11,752 nt of DNA from SAR324 cluster bacterium. GTDB taxonomy: Bacteria; Bdellovibrionota; UBA2361; JAAZON01. Position numbers and translations under genes: made by a program. A model generated the notes under the pieces. It saw only the letters and a program-made list of their open reading frames with translations. It was not told the DNA's origin and searched no databases. Positions 1-5,853 of this stretch are shown piece after piece (the first letter of the stretch is position 1; each line of letters opens with the position of its first letter). The stretch lies in the NCBI GenBank assembly GCA_012797725.1, contig JAAZON010000441.1, positions 1-11,752 of the forward strand. The letters run 5' to 3'.

Positions 1-1280
1 GCAGACCAAAGATCGGCACAAAGGATTTCAAGCGGCGCTCCTTCAACTGCACCTTGTTTCAGCTTAGTCAGTGCTTCACGTGCTCGTAAGAGACAATCCT
101 TCTGCCTTTCATTCGCGACAATAAGACTGGTCTCGCTCTGAAAACCAAGTGTATTCTTAAGCTCTGCCACCAAAGCATTTGAGAGTTCATCTATCCCTTG
201 GCCTGTTAATGCTGATACTCGAAAGGAAGGAAGAGACAACTTCGACAGCTCTGAGAGGTTATACCTATCCTTAGCAAGATCGATTTTATTCAGTATTAGC
301 CAGAATTTATGCTCTTTATCCTCAATGAATTCCTTGGCGCTTTCGCAACTTTCTGTACTGTCGACCACAAACAAAATGAGATCGGCCCAAGAAAAACGAT
401 CCAGAGCTAGTGAAATACCAATTTGCTCGATAGCATCTTCACTCTGTCTAATACCTGCTGAATCACAAAACACAAAGGCTTGGCCATCTATTAAAACATG
501 CTCTTCCAGAAGATCTCTTGTTGTGCCTGATATATCAGTAACTATAGCCCTTGAGCGACCAAGAAATTTATTGAAAAGAGTGGATTTCCCAACATTAGGA
601 GAACCACAGAGCAAGACTTTGAACCCATCTTTTAGCACCTGCCCATATCTATATGAACTTAATAATTTATCAATAGAGCTAATGGCAGAATCAACAACAA
701 TAAATAAGTTTTGTTGCTGTTGTGTTTCAATTTCTTCTTCAGGAAAATCAATCGAGGCTTCAAGTTCGGCAAGTTCCTGCCTTAAGGGCTCTCCAATTTC
801 CTCAATGGCTTTACTAAATCTTCCTTCAAGTTGTTCCTCAGCAATCTCAAGAGCACGCTCCGAGCCGGCGTGAATTAAATCACCTATGGCTTCTGCCTGC
901 ACTAAATCTATCTTAGCATTCAAAAACGCACGTTTAGTAAACTCTCCCGCTTCTGCGACTCGAAAACCTAAACTCAACAATGATCCAATAATTTTTTGGG
1001 CAACAAGGGGACTCCCATGGAATTGAAATTCAACAATATCCTCTCCTGTATAAGTGGATGGACTTGGCATATATACGGCGAAAGCCTTGTCAATGGTTGA
1101 ATTGTTAATTGGGTCAACAACCTTTCCTAGTATTAATCGTCTGGGATCATCAAGAGGGCTTGTCTTTGCTTTGAAAATAGTATTTAGTGCCATTTTTGCT
1201 TTATCCCCGCTTACGCGGATTACTCCTAAGCCGGCGGGAACAGCAGCGGTTGCAAGCGCAACAATAGTGTCTCGATCCAT
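1..1280 (-). CDS. mnmE: MnmE, tRNA uridine-34 modification GTPase (3' end cut by window edge)
   Basis: MnmE works with MnmG in the cytoplasm to build the 5-carboxymethylaminomethyl or 5-aminomethyl group on U34 of certain tRNAs. Translation of the minus strand gives 426 residues with no stop before the window edge; the usual length is about 450-460, so only the last few dozen residues, including the family's C-terminal CIGK cysteine, lie outside. The N-terminal folate-binding domain starts MDRDTIVALAT and includes YTGEDIVEFQFHG and AGEFTKRAFLNAKIDL. The G domain has the P-loop GSPNVGKS at residues 226-233, TDISGTTRD (G2), DSAGIR (G3, usually DTAG) and NKID (G4). The ATG lies 7 nt after the yidC stop with no strong ribosome binding site, so translation is probably coupled to yidC. 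The identification is secure. Confidence 0.97.
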   Translation of the reverse strand, partial: MDRDTIVALATAAVPAGLGVIRVSGDKAKMALNTIFKAKTSPLDDPRRLILGKVVDPINNSTIDKAFAVYMPSPSTYTGEDIVEFQFHGSPLVAQKIIGSLLSLGFRVAEAGEFTKRAFLNAKIDLVQAEAIGDLIHAGSERALEIAEEQLEGRFSKAIEEIGEPLRQELAELEASIDFPEEEIETQQQQNLFIVVDSAISSIDKLLSSYRYGQVLKDGFKVLLCGSPNVGKSTLFNKFLGRSRAIVTDISGTTRDLLEEHVLIDGQAFVFCDSAGIRQSEDAIEQIGISLALDRFSWADLILFVVDSTESCESAKEFIEDKEHKFWLILNKIDLAKDRYNLSELSKLSLPSFRVSALTGQGIDELSNALVAELKNTLGFQSETSLIVANERQKDCLLRAREALTKLKQGAVEGAPLEILCADLWS

Positions 1281-1287
1281 TGCTAAA

Positions 1288-3027
1288 TCAAATTAATACT
1301 AAAAAATAACCCAGAATAAAGATTGCCACACTAGAAATAATCGTTGCCTGCATTGGACCTATTCCACTCTGTTTTCTCAAGCAAGCCTGCTGAACTATGC
1401 TTATTACGTTATTGATCAACCAATAGAGAACAAGCCCTGAAGGCATTGGGAAAACAATAAACATCACCGTAAACATAACAGGCATCAACATAAAAGCTTT
1501 TTTCTGTGCTGGATCCATTGCAGTTGGTGTAGTCCACTGCTGGATCAACATGCTTACTCCCATAATAAGAATCATCAATGGAACCCCCACTCCGAAGAGC
1601 TCAAGTCTTTCAGGTGCTGAAAGATCATTAATCCAGAGCGCAAAGGGTGCATGTCTAAGTTCAATTGCATTAAGCAAGGCATTGTAAAGCCCCAAAAATA
1701 CCGGAATTTGAATTGCGATAGGAAGACACCCGCCTAATGGGTTTACTCCCCTTCGTTTATATAAGGCCATTAGCTCTTGATTCAACTTGGTGGGATCTTC
1801 AATTCTCTCACGAAGGGCTTGCACTTCTGGCTGAATCTCTTGCATAGCCTGCATTGAACGAAAGCTTGCAGAGGTAAGAGGAAGAAAAGCTATTTTAATA
1901 AACAAAGTTAGAAGTATAATCGCCAAACCGTAGTTACCCAGCAATGCGTAGAACATTCTAAGCAACAATAGAATTGGATAGGCAAGAAAGGAGAACCATC
2001 CAAGATCCACACTCTTCTCCAAGCCATAACCGAGTTCTTTCAGATCTTCGTAAATCTTAGGGCCGGCATATACTTTAAATTTACCTTGCGTCTCGGAACC
2101 CTTAATTCCCGCAATAAGTACATCTCCTTCCCGACCTATACGAACATCAGAGAAAGGATTTTCTGGAAGTAAAGTTGCCATGAAATGTTGGTCTGAGATT
2201 GAGACCCAAGAAGCTTTTCCAGCTTCCTGAACCCCCTCTTTTTCTTTGACTCCAGGTACACGAACTAGTTTCCCTGCTTCATTTAGCAGCATGAAATCTT
2301 TTCGATTATACCGTTCACTGGCATCTGCGCTTGAAACAAAACGAGACCATTCAAGCCACAAGGATGAAGCATCCTTCTCAGGAGCACTTAGACTTGCATC
2401 TATTTCAAAAAGATAAGTCCCATTTTTGAAACGAAAGGCTTTTCTAATCTGGCGTCCATCAGGCAGAGTTCCTATGCCAATAAGGTTAAGCTCCCCGCCA
2501 GTAGGAATGCTAAGATTAGCATTATTTCCTGCATATTCTCCATTTGACAGTTGAAATACATATTTTATAAAGCTGTCACTAGAACTGCCAAATCTTAATC
2601 CCAAGGGCAAACTCGAGCCCGGTTTTGAGTAGACCAGATCTAAAAGTTCTGAGTGCCCCAGCTGAAGGGCATATCCTTTTAAGAGTATCTTCTCAAGCCT
2701 TCCGCCAAGCTGGTTAATCGTAAGAATAAACTTATCGGATTCAACAGTGACGTGCTCGCTGTTTTTTAAATCTGCCAATGTGGGATGTAAGACTTTCTGA
2801 GAGACGGCTCCTGCCACTTCTAGTGGGCTTTGTTCTTTTTGTTTTTCAATATTCAGCGAGCCTGGCTCTTTGCTCATTTCTTGGTCGGAAACGGAAACTG
2901 GAGATGAACTCCTCTTATCTAACTGTTGCTGATAAGGAGCCATGTAATATTGGATCCATATAAAAGCAACTAAAAGGGATAAACCAAGAGCAAGTAGAAA
3001 TCTCTTGTTGTCATCCATATCTCGCAT
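1288..3027 (-). CDS. yidC: YidC membrane protein insertase, with an extra hydrophobic C-terminal tail
   Basis: YidC inserts and folds inner-membrane proteins, alone or with SecYEG. The 579 residues follow the Gram-negative layout. TM1 is at about residues 11-28, followed by a low-complexity linker and a large periplasmic beta-rich domain to about residue 335. The conserved insertase core then runs from about 345 to 545, with FIKIAFLPLTSASFRSMQ (376-393), the cytoplasmic hairpin, RRGVNPLGGCLP (425-436) and the SGLVLYWLINN end (530-540). The start is chosen because AGGAG (3037-3033) sits 6 nt upstream; that site overlaps the yidD stop. Oddly, the protein does not end in a basic cytoplasmic tail but in a further hydrophobic stretch, residues 562-579, that runs to the stop codon. 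The family assignment is secure; the topology of the tail is inference. Confidence 0.97.
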   Translation of the reverse strand: MRDMDDNKRFLLALGLSLLVAFIWIQYYMAPYQQQLDKRSSSPVSVSDQEMSKEPGSLNIEKQKEQSPLEVAGAVSQKVLHPTLADLKNSEHVTVESDKFILTINQLGGRLEKILLKGYALQLGHSELLDLVYSKPGSSLPLGLRFGSSSDSFIKYVFQLSNGEYAGNNANLSIPTGGELNLIGIGTLPDGRQIRKAFRFKNGTYLFEIDASLSAPEKDASSLWLEWSRFVSSADASERYNRKDFMLLNEAGKLVRVPGVKEKEGVQEAGKASWVSISDQHFMATLLPENPFSDVRIGREGDVLIAGIKGSETQGKFKVYAGPKIYEDLKELGYGLEKSVDLGWFSFLAYPILLLLRMFYALLGNYGLAIILLTLFIKIAFLPLTSASFRSMQAMQEIQPEVQALRERIEDPTKLNQELMALYKRRGVNPLGGCLPIAIQIPVFLGLYNALLNAIELRHAPFALWINDLSAPERLELFGVGVPLMILIMGVSMLIQQWTTPTAMDPAQKKAFMLMPVMFTVMFIVFPMPSGLVLYWLINNVISIVQQACLRKQSGIGPMQATIISSVAIFILGYFLVLI

Positions 3028-3036
3028 AATTTACTC

Positions 3037-3297
3037 CTACTTCTTGTTTAAGACGCCTGGAACCGGATCGTAACCTCCGGGATTAAAAGCATGGCATTTG
3101 CTTATACGTTTGAGCCCAAGCCATGTGCCATGAATCAATCCATGTACTCTCAATGCTTCCATGAAGAAGTCAGAACACGAAGGCTCGAAACGACAAACTT
3201 TACCAATCAAGGGAGAAATGCAGTATTTATAGAAAACATGCAGCATGGAAATAGCCCGAATTGTGATTGCTTCTAATTTCCTGAATAATCCCGACAT
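3037..3297 (-). CDS. yidD: YidD, membrane protein insertion efficiency factor
   Basis: YidD is a small membrane-associated protein that helps membrane-protein insertion and is almost always encoded between rnpA and yidC. The 86-residue product shows the family signature YKYCISPLIG, then CRFEPSCSDFFMEAL with its conserved cysteines, HG..HGTWLGLKRISKCH, and the terminal NPGGYDPVP. An N-terminal amphipathic segment (about residues 4-24) fits membrane attachment. The ATG follows the rnpA stop by a single base with only a weak GAG upstream, so coupled translation is likely. Confidence 0.95.
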   Translation of the reverse strand: MSGLFRKLEAITIRAISMLHVFYKYCISPLIGKVCRFEPSCSDFFMEALRVHGLIHGTWLGLKRISKCHAFNPGGYDPVPGVLNKK

Positions 3298-3298
3298 C

Positions 3299-3730
3299 TC
3301 AAGTGTCTCTTTTCTTCTTAAGAAGCCCCTCTTTCATCAAAATATCCAAAAATTCCCTCAAAAGCCCTTGATAGGAAAGTTCTTTAACATTTTTTCGCAC
3401 AATTACAACAAAATCAAAATTTCCAAGAATTCTATGATAATGCAAACGAAAGATCTCTCTAATCACGCGTTTCACGCGGTTTCGATTGACTGCCAAAGCT
3501 TCCGTTTTCTTTGTAACTGCAATTCCAAGGCGTGAATTCTTTTCATTCGGAGCATAAACAACCAGAAGATGCCTAGAATATACCCTCTTCCCACACTCTC
3601 GCACTTGGAGAAAATCTCTTCTTGTCTTAAGGCGAGCACGGGCAGGAAAAGTAAAATTAGTTTTACTTATAATGCCCCTTCCTTGGAGTAGAAATGGCAA
3701 CTGCCTTGCGTCCTTTTGCCCTTCGAGCAT
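3299..3730 (-). CDS. rnpA: RnpA, protein subunit of ribonuclease P
   Basis: RnpA binds the RNase P RNA and helps it cleave the 5' leader of precursor tRNAs. The family core begins near residue 29 ([13 protein letters not shown]) and contains the RNR signature [15 protein letters not shown] (residues 81-95), followed by the [10 protein letters not shown] strand. No ATG, GTG or TTG lies between the rpmH stop and this core, so the start must lie inside rpmH. The ATG used here has AAAGG 6 nt upstream and overlaps rpmH by 68 bp, giving a roughly 28-residue N-terminal extension. An alternative is the ATT at 3673-3671 (codon 20), which has AAGGA 6 nt upstream. A TTG at codon 11 is poorly placed. Gene identity is secure; the start is not. 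Confidence 0.93.
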   Translation of the reverse strand: MLEGQKDARQLPFLLQGRGIISKTNFTFPARARLKTRRDFLQVRECGKRVYSRHLLVVYAPNEKNSRLGIAVTKKTEALAVNRNRVKRVIREIFRLHYHRILGNFDFVVIVRKNVKELSYQGLLREFLDILMKEGLLKKKRDT

Positions 3731-3824
3731 TTAGCACCTTTCTGCCACCTTTTGTTGACATACGGCTGCGAAAACCATGGGTTGTTTTTTTACTTTTCTT
3801 TGCTGGTTGATATGTTCGTTTCAT
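3663..3824 (-). CDS. rpmH: Ribosomal protein L34 (bL34)
   Basis: L34 is a small, very basic protein of the large ribosomal subunit. Reading from ATG 3824 gives 53 residues: [20 protein letters not shown], then [20 protein letters not shown], an almost textbook L34. Usual length is 44-47 residues; here the protein continues past AKGRK for 13 residues (ending PRKGHYK). The codons of this extension carry an A/G-rich, Shine-Dalgarno-like stretch at 3684-3675. It is the first gene of the minus-strand cluster. No clear ribosome binding site precedes its ATG, and a long inverted repeat ends 12 nt upstream. Confidence 0.96.
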   Translation of the reverse strand: MKRTYQPAKKSKKTTHGFRSRMSTKGGRKVLNARRAKGRKAVAISTPRKGHYK

Positions 3825-3826
3825 TT

Positions 3827-3835
3827 TTATTCACA
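3827..3835 (+). promoter_or_regulatory. DnaA box TTATTCACA
   Basis: This matches the relaxed consensus TTATNCACA fully and differs from the strict TTATCCACA at one base. It lies only 2 bp upstream of the rpmH start codon, so DnaA bound here would also cover the rpmH translation start region on the DNA. Confidence 0.4.
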
Positions 3836-3836
3836 T

Positions 3837-3898
3837 CTGGTACTGCAGCCAATAAATTCTTCATTTAATGCAGAGCTTACTCAGTCGGGCAGTACCAG
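3837..3898 (-). repeat. 10-bp perfect inverted repeat in the rpmH leader
   Basis: CTGGTACTGC (3837-3846) and GCAGTACCAG (3889-3898) are exact reverse complements separated by 42 nt. In the rpmH transcript they would form a long-range stem closing 12 nt before the ATG. The enclosed 42 nt contain a smaller AT-rich partial hairpin around 3852-3869. This could be a 5' UTR structure controlling L34 synthesis. The pairing is read from sequence; a role is inferred. Confidence 0.5.
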
Positions 3899-3930
3899 TA
3901 TCGACAGAGAAAAGCTGGCTTACACAAGGC

Positions 3931-3952
3931 TGGATTGCTAACAAGTAATCCA
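3931..3952. repeat. Small hairpin in the rpmH upstream region
   Basis: TGGATTGCT (3931-3939) pairs with AGTAATCCA (3944-3952) over 9 positions with one G-T pair and a 4-nt AACA loop. It lies further upstream in the presumed rpmH leader. No T-run follows in either direction, so it is not a terminator. It may be structure in the leader or in origin DNA. Confidence 0.35.
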
Positions 3953-4047
3953 TCGAGCGACCTATGCTAATACCCTCTTCTTTTCATCTAAAGAAAGTTC
4001 CAACAGGGCCCTAATTATTCCAGGGACTTAAGAGGATAATGCTTAGT

Positions 4048-4061
4048 TTGATAAAAATCAA
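4048..4061. promoter_or_regulatory. FNR-type consensus site TTGATAAAAATCAA
   Basis: The 14 bp match the FNR/ANR consensus TTGAT-N4-ATCAA at all ten defined positions. On the minus strand it overlaps a weak candidate -35 (TTGATT, 4061-4056), which has a TATCCT -10-like hexamer after 17 nt (4038-4033) that could serve rpmH. The site may be functional or a chance AT-rich palindrome. Confidence 0.35.
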
Positions 4062-4088
4062 TCTCGACAAACATTTTTCATTGACTGG

Positions 4089-4102
4089 TTTCAAGCTTGA
4101 AA
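4089..4102. promoter_or_regulatory. 14-bp perfect palindrome TTTCAAGCTTGAAA
   Basis: A perfect, loopless 14-bp palindrome beginning 2 bp after a good plus-strand -35-like hexamer (TTGACT, 4081-4086) and ending 1 bp before the TTAACCACA DnaA box. Its shape and position suggest a dimeric regulator's operator. No good -10 hexamer is visible at the right distance, so the promoter itself is uncertain. Confidence 0.35.
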
Positions 4103-4103
4103 T

Positions 4104-4112
4104 TGTGGTTAA
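4104..4112 (-). promoter_or_regulatory. Near-consensus DnaA box TTAACCACA
   Basis: Eight of nine bases match TTATCCACA, with A for T at position 4. It lies beside the 14-bp palindrome and in the same orientation as the perfect box about 60 bp to the right. Confidence 0.35.
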
Positions 4113-4139
4113 ATCAGATAGTTAGCTGTCTGGTTACTT

Positions 4140-4177
4140 AAAAGCTGTATGGCACATGAGCTTTTGTGGATAAGCTC
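4140..4177 (+). repeat. Two overlapping, mutually exclusive hairpins ahead of the glycosyltransferase gene
   Basis: AAAAGCT (4140-4146) pairs perfectly with AGCTTTT (4159-4165) across a 12-nt loop. GAGCTT (4158-4163) pairs perfectly with AAGCTC (4172-4177) across an 8-nt loop. Both use the same AGCTT segment, so only one can form at a time. The perfect DnaA box overlaps the second hairpin. A T-run begins about 17 nt after it, too far for a standard intrinsic terminator. Confidence 0.35.
4165..4173 (-). promoter_or_regulatory. Perfect DnaA box TTATCCACA
   Basis: Reads TGTGGATAA on plus, an exact match to the consensus high-affinity DnaA box on minus. It lies 85 bp before the glycosyltransferase start, in the AT-rich divergent region next to rpmH. 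Confidence 0.6.
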
Positions 4178-4257
4178 TTAATCATGCGATTTCTCTTTTT
4201 TTTATCTGCTTTGAACTCCTTTGAGGGGCTTTTCTTAATTTAAGGATCTGCGTTGCG

Positions 4258-5025
4258 ATGAACAATATCCCTGAAATATCTGTTGTGATACCAGCTTATA
4301 ACGAGTATCGCAGACTGCCTCCTACTCTACTAGATATTATTAATTACTTTGAGCAAGCCAACAGAGATTATGAGATCATAGTTGTCGATGATGGAAGTTC
4401 CGATCAGACAGCTGAACTAGTTGAGAAATTCAATTTGGTTCGCCCTCAAATAAGATTGATTCGTATCTTACGAAATAAGGGAAAGGGTAACGCAGTAAAA
4501 GAAGGTGTTCTTGCTGCAGTGGCTCCAAAGATTTTGTTTGCAGATGCAGATGGTTCCACTCCAATACAAGAATTTGAACGCCTAGAAGCAGTTCTTGATA
4601 GCGGCGCAGACATTGTCATCGGCTCACGAGCCCTCCCTTCCAAGGAGACAACAGTGAGAACCCGCTGGTACCGAAAGTGTTTTGGTCGGTTATTTAACAG
4701 CTTTGTGAATTGGCTTATTCTTCCAGGTCTATCAGACACCCAATGTGGCTTCAAACTCTTTCGGTCTGCAGCAGCAAAATTTGTATTTACACGTCAACGA
4801 TCGAGAGGGTTTAGCTTTGATGTTGAACTTCTATATATTGCACGGAAAGCTGAGTTGCATATAGTGGAAGTGCCCGTTAATTGGACAAATGTTCCAGATT
4901 CCAAAGTGAACTTATTGATTGATTCTGCAAAAATGTTTAGAGATCTTTTCCGCTTTGTCGTATGGCACCGGAATATTAACAAAGAAAGTTTCATAAATTT
5001 CAAGCGAAAATATAATTTTTCATAG
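4258..5025 (+). CDS. ALG5-like polyprenyl-phosphate glucosyltransferase (GT2 family)
   Basis: Enzymes of this type move a sugar, classically glucose from UDP-glucose, onto a polyprenyl phosphate at the cytoplasmic face of the membrane, making a lipid-linked donor. The 255 residues have the GT-A fold motifs in order: SVVIPAYNE (8-16), VVDDGSSD (42-49), the metal-binding DADGS (96-100), GSRA (122-125), DTQCGFKLF (160-168), and GFSFDVELL (184-192), then VPVNWTNVPDSKVN. The last three blocks are typical of dolichyl-phosphate glucosyltransferases rather than mannose synthases. No transmembrane helix is evident; residues 143-158 could be an interfacial helix. AAGGA lies 11 nt before the ATG, somewhat far. 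The protease gene follows after 14 bp, so they are probably co-transcribed. The exact sugar cannot be read from sequence. Confidence 0.88.
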   Translation: MNNIPEISVVIPAYNEYRRLPPTLLDIINYFEQANRDYEIIVVDDGSSDQTAELVEKFNLVRPQIRLIRILRNKGKGNAVKEGVLAAVAPKILFADADGSTPIQEFERLEAVLDSGADIVIGSRALPSKETTVRTRWYRKCFGRLFNSFVNWLILPGLSDTQCGFKLFRSAAAKFVFTRQRSRGFSFDVELLYIARKAELHIVEVPVNWTNVPDSKVNLLIDSAKMFRDLFRFVVWHRNINKESFINFKRKYNFS

Positions 5026-5039
5026 AATGAGGAGCAAAG

Positions 5040-5834
5040 ATGAGAACCCTAGTTTCATTACTCACTGTTGTTGTTTTTTCTTTTGTTGCATGCAGTAATT
5101 CTAATGATCAGGATGCAGATAGTGGACAGCTTTCCGGTGATTGTTCCCTAAAGATTATAAACGGAGAAGAATGCCCCAAAGGAGAAGGCCCAATCGCACT
5201 AGTCGTAGCAGAAAGCGAAGATGGAATTCCTCTTTCGATGTGTTCCGGTACTTTCATCACAACCAAAAAAATACTAAGCGCTGCTCATTGCGGACAGTTG
5301 ATGGATGCTCCCGTTACTAAGGTATATACAGGCAATACAGTGGTGAAAGTATCGAGTTTCAAAGCACATCCATATTATGTGAACAATGCTCCTTACAATT
5401 TTCGCTATGATGTGGGAATATTCACCCTTGAAGACAGCATAAATATTAGCCCTCTTCCTCTTCTGCTTTCGCGCCAGCCTCAAGTTGGGGATTTGATTTT
5501 CGTTTATGGTTTTGGAATTGACGAAAATAACCAGACAGCCATTGACAATGACTGGGGAAATAGTGTGCGCCGTACTTCGATGCTAGTATCATCACTCCAA
5601 AATGGTGGAATTGTGGCGGAGTTCGATGCAACTCATTCCGGAGCTTGCGAGGGTGATTCTGGTGGTCCAGCTCTCGCTCAAAGCCCTCAAGGAAGCTATG
5701 GCATCACAGGTGTTGTCAGTGGGGGCACAAATGACAGTTGCCAAGTAGGCACCCTTGAAGTCTTTACGGAAATAGCTCAGGATGAAGTTCTAAATTTCAT
5801 CTTATCAGAAGTGCCAAATGTGGATGCTGTTTAA
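5040..5834 (+). CDS. Trypsin-fold (S1 family) serine protease, predicted lipoprotein
   Basis: A 264-residue secreted protease. The N-terminus is a signal peptide ending in FVAC, giving a predicted lipid-modified Cys18 followed by Ser, which fits outer-membrane sorting. A 20-residue linker leads to K38-IING, the classic activation site. The triad is complete: His83 in SAAHC, Asp124 in YDVGIFTL, Ser207 in GDSGGP. Cys68-Cys84 and Cys203-Cys234 match the conserved S1 disulfides. By alignment to trypsin, position 189 is Gly201 and position 226 is Glu239, so the pocket is not trypsin-like at 189. Cys35 and Cys45 flank the activation site. GAGGAG lies 5 nt before the ATG, a strong ribosome binding site. 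The natural substrate is unknown. Confidence 0.9.
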   Translation: MRTLVSLLTVVVFSFVACSNSNDQDADSGQLSGDCSLKIINGEECPKGEGPIALVVAESEDGIPLSMCSGTFITTKKILSAAHCGQLMDAPVTKVYTGNTVVKVSSFKAHPYYVNNAPYNFRYDVGIFTLEDSINISPLPLLLSRQPQVGDLIFVYGFGIDENNQTAIDNDWGNSVRRTSMLVSSLQNGGIVAEFDATHSGACEGDSGGPALAQSPQGSYGITGVVSGGTNDSCQVGTLEVFTEIAQDEVLNFILSEVPNVDAV

Positions 5835-5853
5835 ACGGATCTATACTGATTGG

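Larger units (their letters stand above)
3825..4257. other. Divergent intergenic region; candidate chromosomal replication origin (oriC-like)
   Basis: This 433-bp gap separates rpmH (minus) from a glycosyltransferase gene (plus). In many bacteria the origin lies next to rpmH, and here the strand of the flanking genes switches as expected at an origin. I see three DnaA-box matches: TTATTCACA at 3827-3835, TTAACCACA on minus at 4104-4112, and the perfect TTATCCACA on minus at 4165-4173. A T-rich run lies at 4190-4204 beside the perfect box. The region also carries an FNR-like site, a 14-bp palindrome and several hairpins, listed separately. No gene is visible inside it. Against an origin: dnaA is not adjacent and there are few boxes. 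Confidence 0.4.

Noticed and set aside
325..873. 182-codon open frame on plus
   Set aside because: It lies wholly antisense to mnmE, has no recognisable family motif, and its low-complexity serine-rich product is typical of a shadow frame.
4214..4236. Terminator-like CTCCT/AGGGG stem followed by a T-rich stretch before the glycosyltransferase gene
   Set aside because: The stem is 5 bp with a G-T pair and a 3-nt loop; too weak to call an attenuator.
5835..5853. Possible bidirectional terminator between the protease and DPM1-like genes
   Set aside because: Only a 6-bp AT-rich repeat (ATCTAT/ATAGAT) spanning the junction, without a proper stem or T-run.
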